Below, piece by piece: positions 44,468 to 54,585 of a stretch of 64,000 nt of DNA. The stretch is from Ostrinia nubilalis. Taxonomy: Eukaryota > Arthropoda > Insecta > Lepidoptera > Crambidae. The translations under genes and the position numbers were made by a program. The notes beneath the pieces were generated by a model, which was not told the DNA's origin, searched no databases, and saw nothing but the letters and a program-made list of their open reading frames with translations. The first letter of the stretch is position 1; the number at the start of each line of letters is the position of its first letter. The DNA lies in contig NC_087091.1 of NCBI RefSeq assembly GCF_963855985.1, positions 17,180,154 through 17,244,153 of the forward strand. The letters run 5' to 3'.

Positions 44468-46190
44468 TTTGAGTTGCACTATCTTACTTGAACAGTAACT
44501 ATAACCAACCATAGGGGCATTTCACGCGAAGCGGACAGCGAAAATCAAGTCAGGTATTGGATTTTGTTCATATTTGGATTAAATGTACTGCTATATGACC
44601 TGAATGGATGTGCATCATTATAATTTTTTTATGAAGCTTAGTTTATTTTTTATGAGCATTCAAAAAATTGGTAAAATTTTAGGAACAGATTTTTCAGAAG
44701 CTATTACTGCTATTATTACATTTGATTAAAAATAAACTAACTATTGGACTTTTGAGAATAAATAACTGTGTTTCTTACTATTTACTACAAATTTGAAATT
44801 TCTTTTTTGTTCACATAGAAAACCGGAAGTAAAGTTTTAAAATCAAATTTTACAAAACTTCGGTATTTTTAAAAAAAAATATTTTTATTTTAAATTATAC
44901 CTAGTAGTCTATAAATAACGTGTGTAAAGTTGTAGAATGGAGTCTGTATTGGTTTTTGATTTAGACGCAGTACAGTGCGAGCGCACCGCAGTGAGCGTCA
45001 TACTGGCTATCGACATTTGGCTACTGTATAAAAATTATTTGTTCGAAAATAACTGAAACGTTAATATTGTTACATGCATACTCTTAAACAATTATAATTT
45101 TGACTCGGCGAACTTTGTACCGCCTAAAACAATGATTGTTGGCATTGAGATGGTATTACGTCGCAGACCATCCACAACTTATTGGATAATACTCTTAAAA
45201 CATTACCCTTCTTTTTGGGTAGTCGGGATATGTTAGTCGAGGGTGCCAGCTATCTCCATGCCAAATTTCATTAAAATCTGTTCAGCCGTTCTTTGTTTTA
45301 TACATAAAACAAAGTCGTGTTAGTTACACGATTTATAAGTCAAGAACGGCTGGACAGATTTTGATGAAATTTGATATGGAGGTAGCTAACCAACTACCTA
45401 AAAAAGAAGAATAATGTTTTTAGTGTATTATTCAATAAGATGTGGGTAGTCCGCGACGTAATACGCACCATCTCAATGCCAACAATCATTGTCTGTTACA
45501 CGGTACGAAGTTCGCCGAGTCAAAATTATAATTGTTTAAGAGTATGCATGCAACAATATTAACGTTTCAGTTATTTTCGAAAAAATAATTTTTATACAGT
45601 AGCCAAATGTCGATAGCCAGTATGACGCTAACTGCGGCGCGCTCGCACTGTACTGCGTCTAAATCAAAAACCAATACAGACTCCATTCTACAACTTTACA
45701 CACGTTATTTATAGACTACTACGTATAATTTAAAATAAAATTAAATTTTTTAAAAAATAACGAAGTTTTGTAAAATTTGGTTTTATAACTTTACTTCCGG
45801 TTTTCTATGTGAACAAAAAAGAAATTTCAAATTTGTAGTAAATAGTAAGAAACACAGTTATTTATTCTCAAAAGTCCAATAGTTAGTTTATTTTTAATCA
45901 AATGTAATAATAGCAGTAATAGCTTCTGAAAAATCTGTTCCTAAAATTTTACCAATTTTTTGAACGCTCATAAAAAATAAACTAAGCTTCATAAAAAAAT
46001 TATAATGATGCACATCCATTCAGGTCATATAGCAGTACATTTAATCCAAATATGAACAAAATCCAATACCTGACTTGATTTTCGCTGTCCGCTTCGCGTG
46101 AAATGCCCCCATAGCTGGAGATTTTTGTATGGATTTTGTCAGATTTTGACGTTTGTTAAAGTTAAAGTAAGATGGTGCAACTCAGGCTAA
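44468..46190. mobile_element. MITE, GAGTTGCACC family (copy 5), interrupted by snapback
   Basis: GTTTGAGTTGCACTATCTTAC at the left and AAGATGGTGCAACTCAGGCT at the right. Removing 44515-46108 plus one CCATAG restores a normal copy like 14765-14892. Confidence 0.85.
44515..46108. mobile_element. 1.6-kb snapback element, arms ~780 bp, TSD CCATAG
   Basis: GGGCATTTCACGCGAAGCGG at the left and CCGCTTCGCGTGAAATGCCC at the right begin inverted arms that run, nearly uninterrupted, to a centre around 45300-45340. 6-bp CCATAG flanks the element (44509-44514, 46109-46114). The inner parts of both arms contain the CGAACTT(C/T)GTACCG string of CTAG Helitrons, so an older element lies within the arms. No protein frame. 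Superfamily unknown. A transcript would fold into a long hairpin. Confidence 0.88.
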
Positions 46191-46240
46191 ATATTGTAGA
46201 CCAGGACAAAATAAAATCCCACCACGCATCGGTGTATAAA

Positions 46241-46653
46241 TCCTAATATTCTACTAATATTATAAATGCGAGTTTGTATGGACTATGGATGTCTGGATGT
46301 TTCTTAGTCTTTCACGCAAAAATTACTGAATGGATTTTGATGAAACTTTACAGTATTATCCCAATCCCAACTAATATTATAAATGCGAAAGTAACTCTGT
46401 CTGTCTGTCTGTCTATTACGCTTTCCCGCTTAAACCTCGCAACCGATTTTGATGAAATTTGGCATAGAGATAGTTTGAGTCCCGGGAAAGAACATAGGAT
46501 AGTTTTTATCCCGGTTTTTGAAACAGGGACGCGCGCGATAAAGTTTTTCTGTGACAGACAAAATTCCACGCGGGCGAAGCCGCGGGCGGAAAGCTAGTTG
46601 TTTATAATCCAGAATAACATATAGGCAAACTAAATTTCGCGGGCAAAAGTTAG
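46241..46653 (+). mobile_element. Outer Helitron, interrupted by another Helitron
   Basis: A|TCCTAATATTCTACTAATAT...GGATGTTTCTTAGTC...GGATTTTGATGAAACTTTAC...[insert]...TTGTTTATAATCCAGAATAA...GCGGGCAAAAGTTAG|T. Its two halves join to give the same sequence as 7862-8062. Confidence 0.82.
46359..46597 (+). mobile_element. Inner Helitron, 239 bp
   Basis: Starts TCCCAATCCCAACTAATATT, has (CTGT)n, CGATTTTGATGAAATTTGGC, and GCGGGCGAAGCCGCGGGCGG, and ends AAAGCTAG. Inserted between A46358 and T46598 with no duplication, as Helitrons do. Confidence 0.88.
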
Positions 46654-47310
46654 TTCTCGTATATTCTTACCAATGTAGTGGTTAAGATTATGTATATTGC
46701 TTAACCCACAAGGGTATATTTGTCACACGTGTTCAATAGGCCGAGAGAAGAAGACCGAAGCAACTATTACTTATTCTGTGACCGAAGTCCGAAACTCGAG
46801 GGGTGTCTAACAACATCAAACACTCGACTCTCCAAACACATCCCTTTTACTTTTATCGAATAAGTCTCGGGTCTGGATCCGAGTGGACTCGATAACACTT
46901 ATTTTTGTATTGGAATATGTGTTCATTAAAGATGATCAAAGGTCAAGTAGGAGGTTTAAAACTGTATTCAATATTTTTTCACAAGCATCCGACATTGGCA
47001 GAAATAAACCTCCCTTAAAGGAGGTTTGATTACTTTTTTAAAAATTCTGTAATCCCTCCTCATCTTTTTAACCTTTCACATCAAACACCACTAAGAATAT
47101 TACAGAAAAATACACTGATTATGTTGTGTTATATGAAAATTTCAAAATTTTTTAGGTATTAAATAAAAGACCATGTTTAAATGAAGAGGCACTTAGGACC
47201 AAAATCTTTAAAGTAAAAAATTTTGTTTATTTTTTTAGTTGGACGCGCTCTTCTGGAACTAATGGTCCGAATATAAGAAAGAAAAGCTTTGTAATAGTTA
47301 CCTACTAGTA
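46654..47310. other. Spacer, nothing recognised
   Basis: No coding or repeat signal. Confidence 0.4.
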
Positions 47311-47390
47311 GTGAAATAAATAAATAAATAATAAATAAATATCTTTGGACAATCTCACACAGCGCCATCTAGCCCCAAAGTAAGAAAAAT
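47311..47390 (-). mobile_element. Retroposon tail with (AAAT)n, CAGCGCCATCTAG family (copy 2)
   Basis: AAATAAATAAATAAATAATAAA then CTTTGGACAATCTCACACAG and CGCCATCTAGCCCC. Partner of 1083-1136. Confidence 0.65.
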
Positions 47391-47960
47391 GTTGCGAAAA
47401 AGGTAAATAATATTCAAACTATTTTTTAACCTGGGCACAACTAAGTAGTGTATAAGGATTAATACCAAGAACTCAAGGCTCGAGGCTCCAATAAATCCTA
47501 TCACAAAACCAAAGAATCATATAAGATTAATGATGACCAGCCCATTGACTTTTACTACAAATAAAATCAATATCATCCTGATTAATGGTCGCCAATAAGA
47601 TGACTTGCTTTCGGCCGCTAAATTGTCATTTTTCATGTCATTTCGCCGATAAGCGATATTCTAAAAGTTTCGCAGGTTTAATCGCTTGGAAATTGTATGA
47701 AGTTTTGGAGAAATTTTGTTTTTGTAATGTTCATACTCGGACTCCAGAGTAATCTACTTCAGAAAGTCAGCACTAACGTTTTATTTCTGCTATTCTGAAC
47801 TATTCTCATCCCAAACTAAGTTATGTAAGACGTCACAAGACCCCAACGGTCATCAATTCTCTGGAAAACTTACGAGATTTCAAGTAATCACGGTAGAAGA
47901 CTTAGAAAATGATGTCATAACTTTCACAGTTGTTTTGTAGTCAAAATGGACTTTTAGACC
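47391..47960. other. Spacer, nothing recognised
   Basis: No coding or repeat signal. Confidence 0.4.
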
Positions 47961-48125
47961 CAGTTTCCATTAAAGCGGAGACGGAGAGGTGACGAGAGAT
48001 GTGTTTTGAATAACCAATCAGATGAAAAAAATGAAAATGAGAAAAAAAAAGAGAAGTGATGTGGAAATAACGAAATCTAAGATTCAAAACACATCTCCTC
48101 TTCTCTCCGTATAGGTGGTAACTGG
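47961..48125. mobile_element. Probable MITE, CAGTTTCCA ends
   Basis: CAGTTTCCATTAAAGCGGAG and AGATGTGTTTTGAAT at the left are mirrored by ATTCAAAACACATCT and GGTGGTAACTG at the right. CAG-starting ends resemble hAT, but I could not find a matching 8-bp duplication. Confidence 0.55.
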
Positions 48126-48133
48126 TCCATACA

Positions 48134-48232
48134 AATTGATCAAAAGTTCTTTAAAATTGGTTTCATTTGGTTAAACCAAATGTAATATAGTTTAACCAAA
48201 TGAAACCAATTTTAAAGAACTTTTGATCAATT
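48134..48232. repeat. Near-perfect palindrome, 43-bp arms
   Basis: AATTGATCAAAAGTTCTTTA... (48134-48176) pairs with 48190-48232 around a 13-base loop. It lies just right of the CAGTT MITE. Confidence 0.88.
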
Positions 48233-48883
48233 CCTATAGGTCCAGAACTTAACTGAGTCCTCCTGAGGTTTGGGAACGGCATGGGATGGGTGATTTTGAC
48301 ATTAGACGTGACAGTGCATACAAATCTGAAGTCTTACTGACATTTGACGTAACAAAAAACACCCCTCCTATACCTCAGGCACTAACTTATTTTAGCGCTA
48401 GATCTATAACAGTAGCAAACCAGTACACCATCATAAATAATTTTTTCGCTGACATCGGCGTTAGTAACCCAAAGATTTTCCGCTCAAATAAGCAATATCG
48501 CAGTGTCCAAACACTTGTGAACCAATAACTTGCACGTGTCACCTCGTATCTCAATTTGATCGCCACTTATTACCCTCAAATCTCGTGCCTAGATTAGCAA
48601 AATGTACCCTTGCTGCAGTAAGATAGGGTTGGGTTTTGTATGTGATGTTTTGTTAGAGAGGAGATGAATTAATATGTGATAAAAGTGACTTGTGCTTTCA
48701 ATGCGTCACATTCTCGATGAATATTTATTTTTCTCTCATAGCAGATGTTGGAGCGAAAGTCTATGTACGGTCTTTTGGTGAAAAATATTATTTATAGAAC
48801 ACTCCGGCAAAAAGTATGTAAAATATTGGTTTTCAGGCATTTATATCAGATTGTTATCAGTGGGCTGAGTTGGAGTTTACAAC
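48233..48883. other. Spacer, nothing recognised
   Basis: An 80-codon frame at 48286-48528 has no recognisable family. No other signal. Confidence 0.35.
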
Positions 48884-49026
48884 AAACGCGCTCACTAGGG
48901 AGCGGGTTTAAGAAATGTATGAAAATTTTAGTTTTTGAACGTTTCCCGCTAGGGGCGCTGTACAATCCGGCAATTCCGGCATACATTTAATGTCATTTTT
49001 TGACGCGCTCACTAGTGAGCGCGTTT
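48884..49026. mobile_element. Small MITE, AAACGCGCTCACTAG ends
   Basis: Left AAACGCGCTCACTAGGGAGC and right GCGCTCACTAGTGAGCGCGTTT are inverted. The right end is itself palindromic. The interior (GAAAATTTTAG, CGCTAGGGGCGCTGTACAA) recurs, diverged, at 42296-42371. Confidence 0.7.
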
Positions 49027-49079
49027 GATGTAGACCCACGCTAAGCCCTCAGATGTTATTAAACAAATGAGGCTTGCTG

Positions 49080-49393
49080 ATTACCAGTGAATATCTACCG
49101 AAACGTGGCCTCTCACTATAGGCCTTATACAGAAGCTCAAAGTTGCACAGCGTGCTATGGAGAGGGCTATGCTTGGTGTTTCTTTGCAAGATCGAATCAG
49201 AAATGAGGAGATCCGTAAACGAACTAAAGTCGATGACATAGCCCGACGGATTAGCCAGCTGAAGTGGCAATGGGCAGGGCACATAGTACGCAGAACTGAC
49301 GGCCGATGGGGCAGAAAGGTTCTGGAATGGAGGCCGCGTACCGGAAAACGCAGCGTGGGACGTCCACCTACAAGGTGGACCGACGACATAGTA
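49080..49393 (+). pseudogene. RTE LINE C-terminal fragment
   Basis: Encodes MERAMLGVSLQDRIRNEEIR, LKWQWAGHIVRRTDGRWGRK and RPPTRWTDD in one frame, about 75% or more identical by eye to the RTE copy at 17600-17840. Truncated on both sides, with the start diverged by upstream frameshifts. Confidence 0.88.
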
Positions 49394-49521
49394 TTTCTAA
49401 TCGGTGAAGAAAAAAATTTCATTTATATCTGACAGATAAGTTCCTGATAAGCTATCAGGGACTTTATCAGCCAGTTTTAAAAGGCCCTTATTATTACAAT
49501 TCTTACCTTTATCTTTACCTT

Positions 49522-49648
49522 AAAGGCCGGCAACGCACCTGTAACGCCCCTGGGTCTGCGGGTGTCTATGGGCGACGGTAATCACTTACCATCAGGTGAT
49601 CCGTTTGCTCGTTTGCCTCCTATCACATAAAAAAAAAAAAAAAAAAAA
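49522..49648 (+). mobile_element. Lepidopteran retroposon tail (GGCCGGCAACGCACC type)
   Basis: Near-identical to 35704-35820, ending TTTGCCTCCTATCACATA and then a poly(A) run of about 20. The body upstream is not recognised. Confidence 0.85.
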
Positions 49649-50481
49649 CAATTTGAACAAGCAGGATGTACTATAAGAACAAAACGAGTGTTTAGCCGAA
49701 TTGAGCGGTATGCCGCGTGATTGGAAGCCAACGGACTGTGGTGGGTGTCGCTCAAGCGGTACTTTGTGCCGTATTTAGGTGGTTGTTTAAGGGGCCAAAA
49801 TAAAAACGAAGAATTGAATGTTTAATTGAGACAGTGTGTGTTAATTATTACCACTGGCCGAATTTGGATTGCCAGAGATATTAAAGTAAATGAGTTGCAT
49901 GATAAAATAAATAAGAACAAAAAAGGTAAGTATCCTGCTGTCAGGACTCATAATGAGTTTGTTTTATTGCAATATAACTTTCGTTTTTTTGTTGTTTTAT
50001 ACTGTATCTCATGTCGATAACCTATTAAATAAATACTATTTTATGTATGTATTTATTTATTTTATATATTGTATATTATTTATGTATGTAGCATATTTGT
50101 TTTTGTTTTTCTTTCCTGTACTAGAGTACCGCCAAACAAATTTCTTTTCTGCTCAACCCAAAGGTAAACTGGTCGAGAATGCTTTAGTGCATTAAGTTCG
50201 CCTTATGTACAAATTTATTTTGGCATTAAAGTTTAAATAAATAAATAAGTAACTCTTAATTTCCAATTTAATAAAATAGGTATCTTAATAATCTTAACTG
50301 ATAGATATGAGTGAAATAGAACTTTCTTCGTGTATTTTGAAGTCAATTCCCTTGAGTTAAAGTTCACTCATACTCAAAGCACAAACCGACCGGATCTTAG
50401 CGCCTCGAGAACCCACAGTATTTTTCTAATGAGACCACTTTAATGCATCGTTTGTTCACAGCCTTTAACTCGCCGGCAGTA
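49649..50481. other. AT-rich spacer
   Basis: Two overlapping frames (49826-50020, 49953-50195) are hydrophobic, AT-driven and unconvincing. No repeat match. Confidence 0.35.
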
Positions 50482-50735
50482 CCAGAGTAAATAGAAATGA
50501 GTAGGTCATCTTCATAGAAACGCACCGAGCGCGGTTTGTATGTGAGCGCGCCAATACGTATGCGGCGCGCACGCACACACTGACAAAATTCGGCGCAACC
50601 ACGACTGGCTCCCCGCTAATCCACGCTAAATGTTGTCAGTGTGTGCTTGCGCGCCGCATACATTTGGCGCGCTCACATACAAACCACGCCCGTGCGTTTC
50701 TATGAAGATGACCTACTCATTTGTATTTACTCTGG
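50482..50735. mobile_element. 250-bp MITE, CCAGAGTAAAT ends
   Basis: CCAGAGTAAATAGAAATGAG and AGGTCATCTTCATAGAAACG at the left are mirrored by CGTTTCTATGAAGATGACCT and ATTTACTCTGG at the right. Arms of about 100 bp include GTATGTGAGCGCGCC. The centre is CpG-rich. The duplication is not clear. Confidence 0.8.
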
Positions 50736-50926
50736 CTTTACTCAAGCTATCCATTAAGCACCCATCAGACCAGCTCTTGACATTGAGACTGCACCGTGTA
50801 CCGCAAAATTGGTATTAATCTGCATAACTCGCTTATACAACTGCCATTAACTGGTGCACAGCCTAGCGCCTCTGGACGAGTTATTGCCTATTCACTGAGG
50901 AGAGGCAGAACGGCCAGCGCATTCTA

Positions 50927-51094
50927 TAGCTGGTTTTAGAGTCACGCTGACCGTCAGCGCTGACAGCCGAAATGTATGAAGCGTCGGTGCCGAGCGATCA
51001 GCATCACTCAGGAACGTTCCCTTCAATTACATACATATTGATCTGTCAGCGTCGACGATCAGCGCGCGGGATTCTAAAACCCGCCTATAGGCAA
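50927..51094. mobile_element. Small TIR element in the module, copy 1
   Basis: CTATAGCTGGTTTTAGAGTC at the left and GATTCTAAAACCCGCCTATAG at the right, with GTCAGCGCTGACAG and CTGTCAGCG inner repeats. TA is at the edges. A duplicate lies at 51599-51780. Confidence 0.7.
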
Positions 51095-51340
51095 ATGTTG
51101 ATGCGCTTCACGCAGTTACATCAAAATTTTTACCGTCAGTTGTCTGGCATATTGCTTAAAATTTTTTACTGGACTGAGTTTGATGAAACCTTACAACAGA
51201 ATGACGCAAAATTGGTATTAATCTGCATAACTCGCTTATACCACTGCTGTTAACTGGTGCACAGCCTAGCGCCTCTGGACGAGTTATTGCCTATTCACGA
51301 AGGAGAGGCAGAACGGCCAGTGCATTCTATAAACAACAAC

Positions 51341-51395
51341 AAGGCAGGTATTTTACCATAATCGCACCTGGTGTTATGTGGGACTTGGTGTTACA
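51341..51395. mobile_element. Diverged retroposon fragment (CAATCGCACCTGATG family)
   Basis: ACAAGGCAGGTATTTTACCA then TAATCGCACCTGGTGTTATG resembles 5775-5836. Confidence 0.5.
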
Positions 51396-51598
51396 CCAAA
51401 TTTTTATTGACAGTTCTCTGACATTGCTTATAGTTTCTTACTGAACTGAGTTGGATGAAACCTTACAACAAAACAACGCGTTATTGGTATTAATCTGCAT
51501 AACTCGCTTATACAACTGCCATTAACTGGTGCACAGCCTAGCGCCTCTGGACGAGTTATTGCCTATTCACTGAGGAGAGGCAGAACGGCCAGCGCATT

Positions 51599-51780
51599 CT
51601 ATAGCTGGTTTTAGAGTCACGCTGACCGTCAGCGCTGACCGTCAGCGCTGACAGCCGAAATGTATGAAGCGTCGGTGCCGAGCGATCAGCATCACTCAGG
51701 AACGTTCCCTTCAATTACATACATATTGATCTGTCAGCGTCGACGATCAGCGCGCGGGATTCTAAAACCCGCCTATAGGC
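51599..51780. mobile_element. Small TIR element in the module, copy 2
   Basis: Same as 50927-51094 plus an extra CCGTCAGCGCTGA repeat (GACCGTCAGCGCTGACCGTCA). Confidence 0.7.
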
Positions 51781-52531
51781 AAATGTTGATGCGCTTCACG
51801 CAGTTACATCAAAATTTTTACCGTCAGTTGTCTGGCATATTGCTTAAAATTTTTTACTGGACTGACTTTGATGAAACCTTACAACAGAATGACGCAAAAT
51901 TGGTATTAATCTGCATAACTCGCTTAAATACCACTGCCATTAACTGGTGTACAGCCTAGCGCCTCTGGACAAGTTATAGCCTATTCACGAACAGGAGATA
52001 GAACGGCCAGTGCACTCAATCAATAGGCAGTTGTGGAATATTGATGGTCTTAAGTAGAGATGAAACGGATATCCGGTAACTATCCGGTAGGCCGGATATC
52101 CGGCCTAAATTTACTATCCGGCCGGATACCGGATAGTAACTCACTATCCGGCCGGATACCGGATATTAAAAAACTACGAAAATTTCCTATTAATAAAATT
52201 AAATACATGAATCTTTGAGGTAAATATAAATAAAATGGCTTATAATAATTGCGGCTTTTATTTAAAGTCCAAAAAGTTACAAAAAAGCCATATAAAGGCC
52301 TTTCAAAAAACTAATTTCTTTTTCTGAGCTATTCACTCTAATGACGAATTCATAAATATACCTACTCAACATCAAATAAATCGCACCTTCCGCGACGCGA
52401 ACTTTAAAGATTTTCTTCATGGTGCCCCAACAATATTGGTGTTATTTGAAAGCCCAATAAATAAACTTAAAGAAAAACACATTTATTTTTTTTATAAACA
52501 ATTAACATGTACCATAAATGTGACTTGAAAA

Positions 52532-52694
52532 AAATTATAATAAAAATAAACTTTTTTAAAAACAAGCTTTATTCTGAATTTCGAAAGCTTGTATCGCGCA
52601 TGGAATTTATTCCTCTTTTTCTCTGTTTGCGCTACAAGCTTTTGAAATTCAGAATAAAGCTTGTTTTTAAAAAAGTTTATTTTTATTATAATTT
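52532..52694. repeat. Palindrome, 62-bp arms
   Basis: AAATTATAATAAAAATAAAC...ACAAGCTTTATTCTGAATTT is mirrored at 52633-52694 with a loop of about 38 bases. Near-perfect. Confidence 0.88.
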
Positions 52695-53087
52695 TATTTT
52701 ACACTTTTTAGCTATATCTTAATCTCAGGACCCTGGACATTATTTAACACTAAAGTGCTCGAAAAGACAAATCCAACGAACCCAAACTCGATGAGTTTCC
52801 GCCGTTTTGTTTAGGGAGTTCCTATGGCCACCTCCCGACTCCATCATCAGACCAGCTCAATGGTACCATAATATTGCATTGTCATCGTACTTACATAAGT
52901 ATACCAAATTTCAGCTCAATCGGTTGAGGAGAACTGGTCTTAAATTCAGTTGCAAGATTTGTCCCACACATACTAACAAGTGAAGTCAATATAAAGCTTG
53001 TAAAAAGGTCTCACTTGGGGCTCACGTCTGGGACGAAGTAGACCAATTTCTGTGATTATAAAACCAAATTATGATCTTAAGTGTTCT

Positions 53088-53480
53088 TTTCAACCGACTT
53101 CAAAAAAGGAGGAGGTTCTCAATTCGACCCGTATGTTTTTTTTTTTTTTATTATTTTTTTTTCTATGTTTGTTACGCGATAACTCCGCCAATTATGAACC
53201 GATTTGAACAAATCTTTTTTCGGCGTATAGGTAATACCTCAAGGGTGGTCCCATTTAAATTTAATAATAAAAAAACAACCCCCAAGGGTGGAAAATTGGG
53301 GATGAACTTTTTTATACGCAATATCTCCGCCGATTATAAACCAATTTGAACGATTATCTTTTTGTGGAATAGGTATTATCAAAAGGGTGGTTTCATGTGA
53401 ATTTGAAGAAAATATTTCACCCCCAAGGGTGGAAAATTGGGGATGAACTTTTTTATACGCAATATCTCCGCCGATTATGA
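53088..53480 (+). repeat. ACCGACTTCAAAAAAGG lepidopteran repeat with internal duplication
   Basis: CAACCGACTTCAAAAAAGGA, GGTTCTCAATTCG, a T-rich run, then GATAACTCCGCCAATTATGA. The segment GGTGGAAAATTGGGGATGAACTTTTTTATACGC...TCCGCCGATTAT occurs twice (53287, 53428). Known to me as a very common lepidopteran repeat head; a class cannot be assigned here. Confidence 0.7.
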
Positions 53481-53558
53481 ACCAATTGTTTTTGGTCTCA
53501 GTGTACTGCCTACCTTCAGTGGTAACATCAAGGTAATAATCAGTTAACTAAAAAGCAA

Positions 53559-53897
53559 GAAATAAGTAAAATTTTATAAAAAAAAAATAAAACCGACTCC
53601 AAAAAACCTACACTAAAACGTAGAAAAATAATTACTAATTACCTACTTATTTATTAGGACGAATTATTAATATTTATGTAGGTATACCATGATTGATACT
53701 TTTGGAGTCGGTGCAGGTAAACTTTACATGTTTCATAATCTTGGCACCGACTCCAGAAGTATCAATCATGGTATACCTACATAAATATTAATAATTCGTC
53801 CTAATAAATAAGTAGGTAATTAGTAATTATTTTTCTACGTTTTAGTGTAGGTTTTTTGGAGTCGGTTTTATTTTTTTTTTATAAAATTTTACTTATT
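53559..53897. repeat. Near-perfect palindrome, ~155-bp arms
   Basis: AAATAAGTAAAATTTTATAA through ATTGATACTTTTGGAGTCGG (53559-53716) is mirrored at about 53743-53897. The loop is about 26 bases (AGGTAAACTTTACATGTTTC). Only one or two mismatches seen. Confidence 0.9.
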
Positions 53898-54585
53898 AAC
53901 AGATGAAATCCCAATTTAACAGTTTTATAGCCATAAAAGTTGGCTCGAGCGTAACTACCTATTTTTTGAAGAAGTGACTCTGGACTGGATCCTTCTAAAG
54001 ACACATTTTGGGGTAAGAACCTTTCCTTTAATGAAATGAAGTTTAGAACTAGGCTTTCAAATGGTTCCAATGTTGTTGGGAAGTGGGGATGCATACGTTT
54101 GATAAGTGGCGGGAGGTGCGATTTATTTGATGCCGAGTGTAGTAAATATCTGTTAATGTTGAAATATTGCCAAATAAAATAAATAAATAATAAATAAATA
54201 ATAATAATAAATGTAAGTATTGCAAATAGGCGATCTTTTTTTCACTGATGGTCTACTAAACTAATTTAATTTTCGCTATCCAATCACACACTCACGATGG
54301 CAACCGAAATCGCCCGAATTGAACTGCCCCCTAGACAAGTGGCAAAATCTGACATTCTATTCGGACGGATTCGATTTTCGCAAAGTGTGACTAGTCTAGT
54401 CTACTAATAGACCCACTGATCGCGCTCGAAGCACCTGTGCGGCGTTAAACTGGCCACGACATGCAACGAGACAATGGGCCAACTATCCGGCCGCCGGATA
54501 TCCGGCTATCCGGCCTAGCAGCTGGCCGGATATCCGGTATCCGGTATCCGGCCAAACAACTATCCGTTTCATCTCTAGTCTTAAG

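Larger units (their letters stand above)
50800..52020 (+). repeat. Four-copy 125-bp module with two nested MITE copies
   Basis: The module ATTGGTATTAATCTGCATAA...ACTGGTGCACAGCCTAGCGC...GACGAGTTATTGCCTATTCA...GAACGGCCAG occurs at 50806, 51209, 51482 and 51895. Copies 1 and 3 are followed by an almost identical segment of about 290 bp (50930-51200 and 51600-51890), so a unit of about 690 bp is duplicated. A module scrap (GACGAGTTATTGCCTATTCA) is also at 55019. The paired open frames at 50972 and 51660 are consequences of the duplication. Confidence 0.85.
52364..54140. mobile_element. TIR element nested in hAT, ATCAAATAAATCGCACC ends
   Basis: Left ACTCAACATCAAATAAATCG and right TTTATTTGATGCCGAGTGT are inverted. 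The right end continues with GGGAGGTGCG and AAGTGGGGATGCATACGTTT, matching the solo end at 14583. Host-derived duplication not resolved. Contains the ACCGACTTC repeat and two long palindromes. Confidence 0.75.
52055..54577. mobile_element. 2.5-kb hAT element, TSD GTCTTAAG
   Basis: TAGAGATGAAACGGATATCC at the left and TATCCGTTTCATCTCTA at the right, flanked by perfect 8-bp GTCTTAAG (52047-52054, 54578-54585). Both ends are packed with CCGGATATCCGG-type palindromic subterminal motifs. No transposase. The interior is mostly another TIR element with its own palindromes. Confidence 0.92.

Noticed and set aside
47961..48125. hAT assignment for the CAGTTTCCA MITE
   Set aside because: The ends are inverted, but the flanking 8-mers (TTTAGACC and GTCCATAC) do not match.
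50972..51959. Duplicated 93- and 99-codon frames starting MYEASVPSDQ
   Set aside because: They cross a small TIR element and the 125-bp module. Their similarity follows from the DNA duplication.
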